Positions 25,617 to 38,026 of a stretch of 64,000 nucleotides of DNA are shown here, piece by piece. The notes under the pieces are model-generated. The model had not been told where the DNA came from, did not search any database, and saw only the letters and a list, made by a program, of their open reading frames with translations. Made by a program: the position numbers and the translations under genes. Each line of letters opens with the position of its first letter. The first letter of the stretch is position 1. The stretch comes from Ulota crispa. Its lineage: Eukaryota; Streptophyta; Bryopsida; Orthotrichales; Orthotrichaceae. The stretch covers positions 15,596,539-15,660,538 of the forward strand of contig OY987248.1 of the NCBI GenBank assembly GCA_963920765.1. The letters are read 5' to 3'.

Positions 25617-26928
25617 AGGTGGAAGCACCCATTTCCAACAACATTGCATACGCAACTAGCACGGTGTGCTATTTCCACCATGAGCAAAAGTAGGTGCTTT
25701 GGAATGCCTTTTATGTTCTTTTCAAAGTTGGGGCCATTTAAGTCATGCCACATGTCCCAAAGTGAGGTAGAAGGTAATTAACTCAAAGTTGTTTGGCTAT
25801 TGGTGGAGTTGCATACACTTTAGCCCCTAAAGGACCAAGCCATTTTTTTTGTGAAAAATCAGAAAATTGCCACTTTTGGGGAAGCAGAAAAAAAGTATCT
25901 TACAAGAATTCAACTGTAAGATCTTATAGTAGACTACAAGAGGTACATGTGGAAAAAATTTCAACTCAATCTACACAAAAATGAGTGAGATATTTACATC
26001 TGAATTGCAGAAAAAACATTTTTTTTTGCTGCTACCTAGAAATTTCAAAAGGCTTTGACCACTCTTAGATCAAAAAAATTACTCTACACAAAGTTGAGGT
26101 TTATTTTTCTCATGTAGGAGACCAAGTTAGGTATGTGTGGGAGAATTTTCAAATCAATTGGAACTATACAACACATGGGAAAAAATAGTAAGTAAAAAGA
26201 AGTAGGGAATGAGTCAAAACACTAAATTGTTAAGAATTTCATTATTAAAATGAAAAATACAAATCCCAATGGTTACAATGTTGTGATAAACAATCTACAT
26301 CCTTTGGTTTTGTTTTTTTTCCAAAATATTGAAAATTGAGTAAAATAAAGAACTTCAAAGTTTAATTTGGAGTAGAGAATCTAGAACTACCCGCAAACAA
26401 AATCTCCTCATAACTTTCATCTCATCTATCAAAATTGAATGATTCAAAGCTCCCCACGTCTATATAAGTCTAAAGAACCTATTTCATATTTTTATTTGAA
26501 TAAAATGAAAATTTTAAAGAAGTTTTTGGCTGCCCAGGGAGTAGCTTTTTCTAGATTTTCATGCATAACTTCTTCAATAAATGTCAAAATGAAGAAAAAA
26601 TTACATCTTCACGTAGATTTTTGAATTCCTCACCTTCAATAAAAGATTCAAAAAGTCACGCAAATTAGTTTAGCCATAGGTACATGCCCAAAATCCCAAT
26701 TGTCCTCCGAGGGGACAATGGTCCTTTAGGGGCTAGACATTGGCCATGGCCATGGAAATTTTTTGACTCCCAAAATTTGCACCCATTTCAATTTTGCAAA
26801 TAAAAGTAATAAAAATTTGCAATCCCCATATTCCTTATTTTCCTACATGGGAAAAGTATTTGTTGCCTCAAACTCTTTGTAGTTTGTTGCAAAATCACTT
26901 AAGTTATCGGATTTGGGTGCTTCCACCT
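25617..26928. mobile_element. Family G element, copy 1, interrupted by A2
   Basis: Ends AGGTGGAAGCACCCATTTCC and GGGTGCTTCCACCT, flanked by TA (25615-25616 and 26929-26930). Interior stretches (GTGTGCTATTTCCA, CTTTGGAATGC) match G2 at 35232. The A2 element at 25823-26733 is inserted inside it. Confidence 0.8.
25823..26733 (-). mobile_element. Family A element, copy 2, nested in G1; flanks TTAG/CTAG
   Basis: Ends GCCCCTAAAGGACCAAGCC and ATGGTCCTTTAGGGGC, 911 bp, inverted relative to A1 (its GTCCTCCGAGGGGACAA lies at the right). This is the one copy whose flanks read TTAG and CTAG rather than TTAA. Confidence 0.83.
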
Positions 26929-27539
26929 TAGCAATTTCCAATCTTATTTTCTCGTTACTTGATTTTCTAAAAATAGATCCAAAGTCTATACACTTGGAGT
27001 CAAGGCCAAATCTTCAAAACATGTTTGAACATTGCACTAGACAAATCCCTTGTGTTTTTTTATATGGATTTTTTGGACATCCTCTAGCTTTCACGTTAAC
27101 AATGGCATCAAGTATAACATTACAATGTTAATTTTAACATCAATTGTAACATAAAAAGATCAGACGTCCGAAAAAAGATGTAAAAAAAAACATAGGTTTC
27201 TTCTAGTGATTGAAAGTTCATGACTAGACATGGCTATTTCTCTAAAAAAATGGATCCTTAAAAAACAAGAGGCCAAATTCTAGGCTAGTGGCCACTTTTG
27301 GATTTTATTAAGTTTAGTTAGACTATTTGAATAACCATTCTTCTTTTGAGATAGTCAACACCATGCGATGAAATAAAAATATCAACAAACTCTAATTGAT
27401 TTATTTTTTATTACCTTTTTTCTTGTAATTTTCAAGGTTTGCACTAATAGTCTCAAATTTTTGGTTTTGAGTCTTTTATTAGTACACCAAATTAGTTATT
27501 GTGATACGCCCCTCTACAACACTCTACAGGGGTGTAACA

Positions 27540-27835
27540 AATACCTGTCCATTACAATATTGTTTCTAAAAATCACAATATTCAACATTGCATATTGACC
27601 TCATGAAAATTGCAGGAAAGGCAGCATGGGACCTAACACCATGTTTTTGAATCTTCTCACAATTTGGATTACCAAAAATAAGAACGTATTTAGCAATTTT
27701 TTTTTCTATCTTTCATGGTAGACCATGTCTTTATAATCACTTCTAAAACATGATTCAAAAAACACCTTTTTTTCCATCTTACAAAGTGTTTTTTATTCTC
27801 TATCGAACAAAAAAATGTCCACCTCGAGGTTTATG
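27540..27835. mobile_element. Decayed family B copy (B3)
   Basis: The interior matches B1: CCTCATGAAAATTGCAGGAA, CACCATGTTTTTGAATC, CATGGTAGACCATGTCTTTA. The ends are not recognisable. Boundaries are approximate. Confidence 0.6.
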
Positions 27836-30116
27836 CTGAATGCAAAGGAATTGATCCCCGTTCTATTCATATAACAAGTGCTTTGTGCCATTTTGAGGTC
27901 ACTTTAATAGAAATTTTGGTTGAAATGACCCCAAATTTTACATAGCCTTAACTCCTAATGCAAAGTGATGCAAAGTGACTCTAAAGAGGCATTGCAAATC
28001 CAATTGGTGAAGGTACCCTGGCTACCATATAAATACATAAATATGAGGGATGCAAGTGATATAGTTGAAATAGAGTACCAGATTCAAAACATCGAAACAT
28101 GATGAAGATCAGAAAAAATTCTGATTCAAATGGCGAGTCCAGCAAGTCAGGCTCAGGCCCACCATTTGTAAGGGGATGTCCTAAATTAGTGGCGGCCAGC
28201 TACAACTCAGGGTGTACAATTGGACCCGTCCTTAATTAGAAATCCTCATAAACTCCTTACAGCACCCCTTTACTCAGCTTTGGACAAATTTATATTGACC
28301 CGCCTTTGTGGTCAGCTATTTTTTTCAGGGAAATTTGAAAACTACCGTTAAATTTTGCCGTATATTGAAAAACACCTTTGCAGTTTTTCAAATTGCAAAA
28401 ATACTGATGTAGGGTTCCACGGTATTGTGGTGCAACTACAGTGTGGTTGGGAAAAAGTATACAATCATCCCCTCGTCACCCATACATGATACAAAAAAAC
28501 ATCAAAATGTCTCCACTAGGTTCACCACTAGACAAGCAGCTCAGTGCTAAATAATTAAACCAATAGCTTAATACATTTGCATGTTTGTATAATTAAATAT
28601 ATGTTTTTGCAATTGAAAGATTTACCTTTGATGAACAAAGTGTTTGCAAAATTAGGTGTGGAAGCATTGCCTTGTAATTAGTAGGTGCTATGTAGAACTT
28701 CTACAAGGTAACTTTGCAATCTTGAAAATTGCAAGGGTATTTTTTTAAGAACATCTAAGTGTAGGAGAATTTTTAAAACTTTCCCTTTTTTTATTACGTT
28801 TTCCTTTTCTTATCATTTTTTGTTTTGTCTTTGGGGAGGTCCCAAAAAAATGGTTAAGAACTTCATTGAATTTTTCTTGAAGGAAGAAACACGTCAATTT
28901 TGCAGGAAGAAACATGGCAACTGTATTACAAGGTCTATCTCTTAACAGAGTCATCAAAGGTGGAAGACATCTAGGTCCACACGTCTTGGATAGTTGAACC
29001 ATTCACCTAGATGTTTCTTTTACAACAATCTTTCAAATTGCACTTTAACTCTTAAACTTCCATACCCTTGCAAGGCATTTTCTAGACATTCAACCTCATT
29101 CTCATACTTGATGAGTCAAAGTGTTCCTTTGTTTTGTTTCTTTAAAATAAAAACCATTGATGTTGTATGAGATTTGTTGCTGATTCTATAACCATAAACA
29201 TCACAAAAAAGACCCTTGATTGTTGGACAAAGAATACTCTGTAAACTAACAAGCCACTTAGTCGTTTTGAGGATTGACCTTCTTTAGCAAATCTTAATAA
29301 TTTCAATGTTCTTGATGTATCTGCAATACAAATATTTGGCTCTTTTTCTACAACAATTTATTGTTTTGATAGCTATAATATTTCTTTTTAGGAGAGTTTC
29401 AACAAAAAAAGTTGTTCAAGTCTGGCTGATGAATTACGTAAATGTTGCTTGAACAAAAAAAATTGCATTTAGGTTGTCTTACACTTGTGAGCCCTAAAGA
29501 AGGTGAATGACGCCAGACGGAGCATAATTGAACATTGCATAGTGGAGTTACTTTGCGTAACCTCACTCTTGTCGACATGTTTTCATTTTTGAGAAAGTAC
29601 AAGCAGTAGTATATTTTCAAGTAAATTTTACACAAGCCAAAAACCTCATGCATGGACAATCTCACATTTGCACCATTGATGACTCAAGCTTTACCCTCAT
29701 TTTGAGTGGCTTAAACTTCAGGCTCTTACCCTACACATTGTTTTGAGGTGAATCCCCTCTAACCTTGTATCTAACCTTGTATGGTAGATCCAGAGTTCTC
29801 TTGAAATGTGGCGATATTAAGGCCAAAAAAGAGTGGCTGGGACTGGTGGAGTGACAGTAGAGATCACCATCCTTCACTCTAATAAGTTAACAAATGGACT
29901 TGTTCCAATAAACACTCAAGCTTGGCTCCAGCTCAGCTCAGCAAATACATGTGGCCACCGGCCTTCCTTGTCAGATTCTCCTACTTGGAAAAGGAGCAAT
30001 AGGAAATTGGAAACTTGAAACCCACTTAGGAGGATGTTCCAAAAGTTAAAAAAAAAAACTTATCTTTCTTTATTACTCGGTCCACATGGGTTAGTTGGTA
30101 CCCTCTTTGAAAGGGT
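27836..30116. other. Spacer without recognised gene
   Basis: Composition is uneven, with a less AT-rich part near 28130-28460 and 29680-30000. No frame shows a known domain. CCCTCTTTGAAAGGGT just left of K at 30119 looks like a decayed TTAA-element end. Confidence 0.4.
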
Positions 30117-30118
30117 TA

Positions 30119-30326
30119 AGGTGGGAGCACCCAATATCAATAGTGTATATATTTGATGGCGTCACTCGTTACATATAGTGGTCATTATAGAATTTAAATC
30201 TAGGTAGTTTATTGATGTTAATAAAAATAATGAGCTATTTATGGAGTATCTAGATTTAAGTTCTAGAATGATCATCCTGTGTAAGAGTGACGAAATTAGG
30301 TACACTATTGGTACTTGGTCCTCCTT
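30119..30326. mobile_element. Short hairpin element K (E/G-type end)
   Basis: Opens AGGTGGGAGCACCCAATATC after TA. The arms pair through AATAGTGTA / TACACTATT, CGTCACTC and AATTTAAATCTAG with diverged partners around 30250-30310. The right end is degraded. About 208 bp, non-coding. Confidence 0.65.
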
Positions 30327-30401
30327 CATTAATCCATCATCATGGCATGGGACATAACTATTTTGTGTTTCATCTTTCATTAGAAGAAAAGTCATGTCTT
30401 A

Positions 30402-31245
30402 ACCCCTAAAATTCCTTTGTGTTTACATGCTCAAATGGCTTGAAAATGGCCTCTCTAGATAAAAGGATTAGTGGATCAAATTTTTGAAACTTTTGCATTG
30501 ATTAAACCGTAAGATCTATTTTGTTGCTTACTTATGTACACCCCCTCAAACATTCAAGCTTTCTAAGGGCATATTTCATTAGGTAATAACACTCAAAGTT
30601 GGATAATGTTTTTTTATGAAGCCTCTCTAAAGTGTCATATTTTTTTTGGTCATCCAAACAATATTCCACTTTATGAATTTCTTGTAGAGCATGAAGTTAG
30701 CTATATGCCTCACAAATTTCATGATCATCCAATGCTTAAAACATAGTGGAAAAATTGAAAGTGGGAACAACTTAGTTGAAATTGTCATAACACTAAGAAA
30801 ACTTCACTAGAGATATTCTTAGAGCAATAAATCTCAACTACAAAATCCATACAATGTAAACCTAAAATATCATGTAGAGTACTCACCAAAGTATTTTTTT
30901 AAATAAAAAATAAAATAGAAGTTATTGCATAATTAAGGAAAATTGATTGCAAGTTTTGCCCATTGACCAAGCCATTGTACAGTGTTTTTGAACACTTTGT
31001 GGGCAACACCCTTCCTAATCTCTTTGTTTCTAATTTAAATAGATGCCTGTGTTGAAACCTAAATCACATATGGTACCATATCTCACTCAAAATTGATTGA
31101 ATTTGAATTTATTTGGGAGGAATGCAAGCTTTTTTATATGAGCACATACATCCTTATTTTCATAGTCTTATCTGAAGTATTTACACGGAAAATGCTTGCC
31201 ACCTATCCAAAAACCCCAAAGTGGGCTCCTTGGTCCTTTAGAGGT
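30402..31245. mobile_element. TTAA-flanked element A6
   Basis: Left end ACCCCTAAAATTCC, right end CCTTGGTCCTTTAGAGGT, with TTAA at both junctions. Length is 844 bp. Assigned to this group by its ends; interior similarity to family A is not clear. Confidence 0.65.
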
Positions 31246-32029
31246 TAAACAAGTGGTTCACAACATTTGCAAAATGTTCACAATGCTATATAAGCTTAAT
31301 AACTATCAAATAACTCAATGATAATTATTGTGAACATTTGTAATTGTTCTAAAATAGTTGTTTAGGACATAATTTTCTTCTAGTGTCTTCACTAGAAAAT
31401 GGGGCGTAAACAATTTTATTGTGTTGATTATAACGTTTTGATTTGTACATTTTTATCAAAGCTATGTTGTTTAGAACATTTTGTGTTGGTCAAGACGTCT
31501 TGAACAGAGTTGTGTTTACTACTCCCTTTGTCCCATTATAAAGCTCCAAAAAACTTCTCCATGAGGGATTAATTGTATTTTTAGTCATTATACTATTGAC
31601 AAATGCATTCTAGAATCAATACACCACCTACCAAATATTTGCAAAGTCTCAAGATTTTATGTTGCCGTTTAGACACCCAAATTCCATGCAAAAAGTACCA
31701 TATTTGGGCATAGTTTGTGAAGGCTGCCGCCTCCTCATTATTGTAGTCTTTATACTAATGATACATGCATTCTAGAATCAATATATCCTCTACCAAATGT
31801 GTGCAAACTCTCCAGCTTTGATTTTGCCATTTGGGCACCCAAATCCCATGCAAAAGGTACCATATTTGTACATGTTGCTAGCTCCTCATTATTGATGATT
31901 TAAAAATTAGTAGCAACAATGGTACCTCATATGGGCAAGGCCAAGCTTGTTAGGAGAGGAATGCTCTTCAATTGCTTAACTTGCCCCCATGAGACCATTG
32001 GACATGACAAACCCTTTCTCAATAATTTA

Positions 32030-33301
32030 ACCCCTAAAGGACCAACTATCCGTTCGGCAGACAAATGGGATTTTGGGCATGTACCTATGGCCAAACTACT
32101 TTGCATGATTTTTTGAAACTTTTATTAAAGATGGGGAATTCAAAGATTTGCGTGGGCATCTAATTTTTATTCCAATTGATGTCATGGAGCAAAAGTTATG
32201 CCCAAATAAGCACAAATTTGGGGACTCCAGGCAGCAAAAAAATTTCTTATTAAAACTTGAAAAACGATTAATTTTTTTTCTCATAGATTATATCTTTGTC
32301 TACATTTGAAGCTTTGATTCATTCCATTTGGACTAGTTATGAGAAAGTTATGGACAATCTTGTTTTTTGGGCAACTTAAGCATCTTCTTGAAAAAATAAC
32401 TTATAAACTTCATTTTTGAATGCAATTTTAACAGTTTTTCAAAAAAAATGTTGGAGAGGGTGAAGTTTGCTTTCTAGAATCTCACCGTTGCGATCATTGC
32501 ATTTCAATTCCATTGCAGGGTTATTAACAATTTAAGTTTTTGTTCAATCTCATATGTTCTTTTGCCTAATGTTTTTTTTAACCCCTAAATGTCGGCACGA
32601 ACAAAAAACGTCCTTTGCCTCCGTAAAAAGACTATGTATCCCACAAAAAGACTAATTTTGATCTGATTTTTTTTTGAAAGTGATCATAAATGAGTAGTGC
32701 ATCATGGAAGCCAAAAATTACCTCTTGAGATACATTCATTTTGTTTTGTAACCCAAATTGTGATACATGATGTTAGCTCCAGAGCTGCCCTTCTTGCAAT
32801 TTTCATGAGGGCACCATGCACTGTTGACTTTTCCAACTTTTTGAAGCAATACTACTAGTGCCCATGTGCAAAACACTATAGAATGCTACAAGCAAGGCAA
32901 GCCACGGTGATCCATCCGTCCTTTGAGGGTTAAAGAATGAAAATCAATTTTTTTTGTTATTTTATTTTTTCCCAAGATCACCAATTCAACTTCCCACCAT
33001 GCAAAAATAGAATTCCAAACTCTCTGGTGCAAAAATTTGAAGTTAAAAAAGTTCAAAGTTAAATAATCTACTCATGCAATTTGCAAAAAAAGCTGTTTTT
33101 TACTTTTTAAATGCAAATATCTTCCAACCTATACGGTCAAAGTTCTTGAGTTTTGTATGACACATTCTTATAGTAGTTTAGTACAAGATCTTACGGTTAG
33201 ATATGCAAAAAGACCAGTTTTCAAACTTTTTTACTCTTTGCCATAGAGGTGGCAGGTTTGCGTGTCTTTTGATAAAATAAAAGCCATGATCCTTTAGGGG
33301 T
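32030..33301 (+). mobile_element. Family A element, copy 3, nested in S1 and carrying B2
   Basis: Ends ACCCCTAAAGGACCAAC and ATCCTTTAGGGGT with TTAA at both junctions. The left part matches A1 (GACAAATGG, GCATGTACCTATG, GGGGAATTCAAAGAT). Length is 1272 bp including the 350-bp B2. Confidence 0.83.
32581..32930 (+). mobile_element. Family B element, copy 2, nested in A3
   Basis: Ends ACCCCTAAATGTCGGCACG and CATCCGTCCTTTGAGGGT with TTAA at both junctions. Length is 350 bp. The interior is an inverted match to B1 (GCAATTTTCATGAGGGCACC). Confidence 0.85.
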
Positions 33302-33378
33302 TAAATTAACAAAAAGGAACGTTTAGTGGGACAAGAACTATGTCTAATTTGAAGCTTTATATTGGGACAGAGGGAGTA

Positions 33379-35231
33379 GTAGTGTATTGCTGTTGTTCTT
33401 ATTTTACACTAAAACCTTCTTAAAAATTATGGGGATTCGATTAAATGTCCTCTCATGCTGCTGGCCACTTTTGACATCTTCTTTGCATGCCGGTTTTAAG
33501 ATCAAAATTCCTCTTCTCTCCCAAGAGGAAGTGAAGCCAAAAAAGAGAGCATTCTCATTAGTCAAACAAAATTTCAAACTCCATATTTGTTATAATGAGA
33601 GAATGGGGATCTCTCAACATGAACATGTTGATCTCAACCAAAATTACCAATTTTCATTAAAATGAGAGTTTTTAGTTTGAATCAAGTTGAATTCACATAA
33701 AATCTTTCAATTTTAGGTCAAATTTGAAAGGTTTTATGTCAATTTAGCTCAAATAATTAACCTAAAATCTTTTGTTGAATTGACCTAAAAACTTTTCAAT
33801 TTCATGTTGTATTTCCTTTAAATTACCTCTCATTTAACTAAAGATCTCATTACAACAAATATGGTTTTTTTAGGAAGCTTTCATATATAACAAGGTTCCA
33901 AGTCCAAAAATTTTGAACCATATTTTTTTTTTGCCAAGATAGACCGATTTGCACCCTAGAAAATGTGCAAGTAAGGAAAAATTGGCTAATATTGGAAGGA
34001 ATGAATGATGTGTACGTTCATCCAACAAGTTTACTAACATGAGCTATTTTCATCCAAAAGCTAGCAATCTATATGTTTGCTCAAAAATAAATCTGGCAAT
34101 CTCATCCACTTTTTGAGCCTAACTTTTTAGTGCAGTGGTAGTCACAAGGATTTTAAGGTAAAATTTAGGCAAAAATTTGCCAAAAAAAACATTAATTTGA
34201 ACCTCAATTTGTGATACTAGAACAAAATACATTGTTTTAAGTGAAAATCAATAATTAAAAATATCATATAAAAGAAACAAGCATGGTTTATTTTGCAACG
34301 AAATTGAGATTCTACTCTTGACTTTGTTTTCGTCTTGGTGGGTTTTGTTTTAGTGGGTTTTGTTTTAGATCCAAGCTTTGCATTGAACTTGCTTATAATC
34401 CAAAGTTACCTTTAAAGACACTCAAGTTACACTTGTTGCCAAGCCAAAAATGACCATATTTTAAGCAGCCTAATAGTGAAGTTTGGACCATTATAAGCTC
34501 ATAATCAATGAGAATTTTCTAAAGTTTACGTTTATTTTTCAATTAATTTGCTCGGTCCCCTAAGCACAAGAAGTTATTTTCCTCAAGAAAACTTCCTCCA
34601 AAGAAAATCTAACATCTTCCTAGTCTTCTTACAACTAGTTATATTGAATGGCAATCCACACTATACTCATGTCCGAGTTTAACATTAGATCTCAACTCTT
34701 ATCAGGTTGTGAAGGGACAAAAACAAACACCAAATCAAAATGCTTGAATGTAGATACAGTGATGCTTGGATAAGGTCAATGCCTTGGGCAAGAAAAAACA
34801 TTGATTGTACTCAAGTATTGACCATAAATAAAATCTCTCGTTGAGCCTAAAACACACAAAAAATGAGCATGACACTATCAACATGTTTCTCTTACAAAGG
34901 TTGACCTTATTCAAGGATCACTCTCTTACTTTTGCAAAAACTTTCCACTCTCTTAACATCCAGAATATTCAAAAAACTATCTTTTGTGACATTTATAGTG
35001 ATTTGGATCTTGAAATATAGTGCAAAGCTTCAAGTCCCAATATCCTTTCCTTCAATCCAATATCCGTTTGAGGATTCAATAGAATTTGGAACATGGTGTG
35101 AAGCTATCTATGAGTGTCACTTTCCATCCCCTCCACCAATTGCATTTAAAAAAAAAAACAATGCCACTTGGGACATAAGTTGGCTCCTGCTCCCTAACAA
35201 TGACCACACCCAATCAATCATGATAAAGGTA
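33379..35231. other. AT-rich spacer
   Basis: No gene. At about 34010-34190 a segment (GGCAATCTCATCCA, ATTTTCATCCAAAAG) is homologous to part of M2 at 44300-44490, so it is a repeat fragment. At 33690-33830 the phrase around AAAATCTTTCAATTTTAGGT recurs in both orientations. Confidence 0.45.
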
Positions 35232-35629
35232 AGGTAGACCACCTATTCCCAATCAAGGATCCAAACCCAACCAGTCTAAGGTGTGCTATTTCCAACGCCT
35301 ATTTTAAAACCTTGGAATGCATATTTTTTTCCCTTTCCAAGCTAAGACAAATGAGGTCATGACATGCATCCCAAAAGAAAGTAGGAAGTAGTGAGCGAGA
35401 AGTGTTTTGGTTATGATTGGGATTAGGAGAGTCTAGTGATTGTGTATGGGTTCAAAACACTTTATGCACTTCAAAATTTGTATATAATTTAGTTTCGCGT
35501 GAAAATTTTTGAAAAAATTTGTACCGCAATATTTAGCATGAAGCCACCAAAGAAAAATTTGTGCCTCAATGTTGCTCTAATGTGTTGTCTTACATGAGTT
35601 TAAATGATTGGGAATGGGTGGTTCTACCT
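35232..35629. mobile_element. Family G element, copy 2
   Basis: Ends AGGTAGACCACCTATTCCC and GGGAATGGGTGGTTCTACCT, flanked by TA (35230-35231, 35630-35631). Interior homologous to G1. Length is 398 bp. Confidence 0.82.
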
Positions 35630-35631
35630 TA

Positions 35632-36427
35632 GCCTCCATTTGCATGACAAGCTTCGAGTGATGCCACGGCCATACATGCCAAAGCAGCTGGTTTTGAACA
35701 AAGGATGAAGTAAACTGTATATTTGGAGTATTAGAAGGCAACCACAATGCTCAAGGCTCCATGCATTGTTCTACTAAAGATATCATTTCCACCATTCAAG
35801 GGCATCAATTTGAAAATAGTTGTTTGTGAAAACTAGAAATTGTTGGTTTCAAATTGACTAGAAAAATGATTGTAAATTTTTTGAGAGATCTATTAGTACT
35901 TAAATAAAATCACAAGGACTTCTATAATATCACACATCCACACATCCACTCTATGTGATATTATTACAATAGATGTAATTTGAATACATACTAAAATTGT
36001 TATTTTACATCCTATTACAAACTAATAAAATTCTAATGATGAATGCATAGTGTAGCAAGTGCCAACAGCTAGTTAGTACTTTAAAAAAGTACATGCCGTC
36101 ACTTGTCTTTTACAAATTTTGTTTCAAAACGCCGATTTGTCTTTGGTGTGGCTCGGCCTTGAGCACCAACGCAACAATTACAAAAGTACACAAGAAAGCG
36201 AGACCCATTCATGCAAAGTTCTAGAAGGACAAATACTTTGAATACCGAATTCACCTTGGCTCTGCTGCGAGTTTGGTTGACTGTAACTTATATTCAAGGC
36301 TTTCTACCTGTGGCCCATACTAGCAGCAACAAGAGGAAATTCCAGTCTTCCTTGAATTTCATGAATTTTATTAGTAAATTTGACCAGTTTCAAGCCTTCT
36401 CTAGATGTGTTTCTTGGTTTCACACTA
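35632..36427. other. Spacer without recognised gene
   Basis: No coding region or element ends are supported. The 74-codon frame at 36211-36435 has no known domain. Confidence 0.35.
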
Positions 36428-36429
36428 TA

Positions 36430-36826
36430 AGGTAGACATACCAATGCATGACCATTTAAGGGTTTGGGTACCTCAAGGTCTAGGAAAATTCAGGAAAAAA
36501 TTCGTAGGGTTGGCCTTACAACCTTACAACAAGCTATCATGGAGAGTAATTTTTGTGGAAAAATGCATTTTAGATTATTTTATACTAATGGGCAAAGTTG
36601 TAGCTCATAGGGTCCTATTAGCAACTTTAGATTAACCTTGAAAGTGCTTGGATGTGTTCTTATAACGGCACTTGATGGTCTCAATCACAACCCTCTCAAA
36701 CCAATTTTGCAATTGATATGTGGTAAGATTTGCTTGTGTTGGTGGCATTCACTGCTCTAGTGTGTGGATAACACCCAAATGTAGAGTGCAAAAATGGGGC
36801 CCGGTTAGGAATGGATTGTCATACCT
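36430..36826. mobile_element. Family M element, copy 1
   Basis: Ends AGGTAGACATACCAATGC and GGAATGGATTGTCATACCT, flanked by TA (36428-36429 and 36827-36828). The interior matches M2 (CAAGCTATCATGGAG, GCTTGGATGTGTTC, AACCCTCTCAAAC). Length is 397 bp. Frames are not conserved between copies. Confidence 0.78.
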
Positions 36827-36828
36827 TA

Positions 36829-37678
36829 TCCCACATCTCATTCGTGCAAGTTTCATCTCAGTGCAAGATCCTAACTTTCCTTGGTTGTTATGGGCAAAAA
36901 TGAATACTAGTGAAAGTCATTATTTTATAGAAAAATAATAGCGGGGCTTGGGTTGAAAATTGGGTTTAACAAACATGGTCAACCCAAATCTTGAATAGAG
37001 TTCCACATTCTTGGCACTAGTTTTTTTTTCAAAAAGTGTTGCCATGTATGTAAAATAGAATGATCTAGGGTATTAGACCTACAATGGGATGTATAGTGAA
37101 TTACCAAGTTCCAACATTGAGCTTTCAAATAATAGGATATTAAGAGGTTGTTCATACTATGATCCATGTCCCACCAAAATATGAGAGTTTGATTGTTGTA
37201 AAGCCCAAAGTGAGGACTCAATGCTTCACACGATGTTCCAAGCTTCAGATTTGTATTGATTGTATTTTGGTTATAATGGCAACACTTATTGAAAGTCTTG
37301 GCACCAAAGAAGATGGGACTTCACTCAAGGTTTTACTTGACTACTTTGATGGAAGTTTTTGGAAAAGGTTTGAAGGGGGTCATGTCCCTTGACTCGCCAT
37401 AGGTGGTTTCATTAGTAAAAGAAGTTGGTGAATAAGGATGGAGTTGTGTAGAAAAACATATATCCTCTATGGTTACAAAAAAATGAGGAGACCATTCCTC
37501 ATCAAATTGCTTTATCTAACTCTATGAGAATATCTTTGTTTTTAATTACCTTGTGGATTGTTTGCTAAACTGCAATGCTTGCATGTAGGGTTGTTGTTCA
37601 TCTTGCAGCTAGGATTCCTTCACTATTAAATGGTGTGTATGAGTACTGTTTGCCACATCTTTGAGCCCATATGAACCA
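36829..37678. other. Spacer without recognised gene
   Basis: No gene or defined element seen. Slightly less AT-rich than the surroundings. Confidence 0.35.
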
Positions 37679-37687
37679 TAGAATAAA

Positions 37688-38017
37688 GGGAAAATTTGAT
37701 GGATACCCCTCAGGTTTGCAATATTTGTGCATATTTCCCTATTTTTTCAGAAATTGCACAAATATTCTTGACACCTCAAAGGTGCATCTTAAGGTAGTTT
37801 TGGAAATGTTTCTTTCAAATCTTTTGTTCCATCTTTATGTGTTCTAATTTGCATGAAACATAGAAAGACACAATAATGGAACAAAAGATTTGAAAGAAAC
37901 ATTTCCAAAACTACCTTGAAATGCACCTTTGAGATGTCAAAAATATTTGTGCAATTTCTGAAAAACTAAGGACATATGCACAAACATTGCAAACAAAGGT
38001 ATCCGTTAAATTTTCCC
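37688..38017. mobile_element. Foldback element H, copy 2, with perfect 9-bp target duplication
   Basis: TAGAATAAA occurs at 37679-37687 and 38018-38026, immediately outside GGGAAAATTTGATGG and its mirrored end AAATTTTCCC. Arms of about 140 bp pair through GAAATTGCACAAATATT, GGTAGTTTTGGAAATG and CTTTTGTTCCAT around a short centre. Length is 330 bp, non-coding. The 9-bp duplication points to Mutator-like mobilisation. Confidence 0.88.
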
Positions 38018-38026
38018 TAGAATAAA

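Larger units (their letters stand above)
31522..33376. mobile_element. Stowaway-like element S1, interrupted by A3
   Basis: Inverted ends CTCCCTTTGTCCCATTATAA and TTATATTGGGACAGAGGGAG are flanked by TA (31520-31521, 33377-33378). The CTCCCT tip is the usual Stowaway/mariner-type end of plants. About 580 bp is its own sequence; the rest is the inserted A3. Confidence 0.8.
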
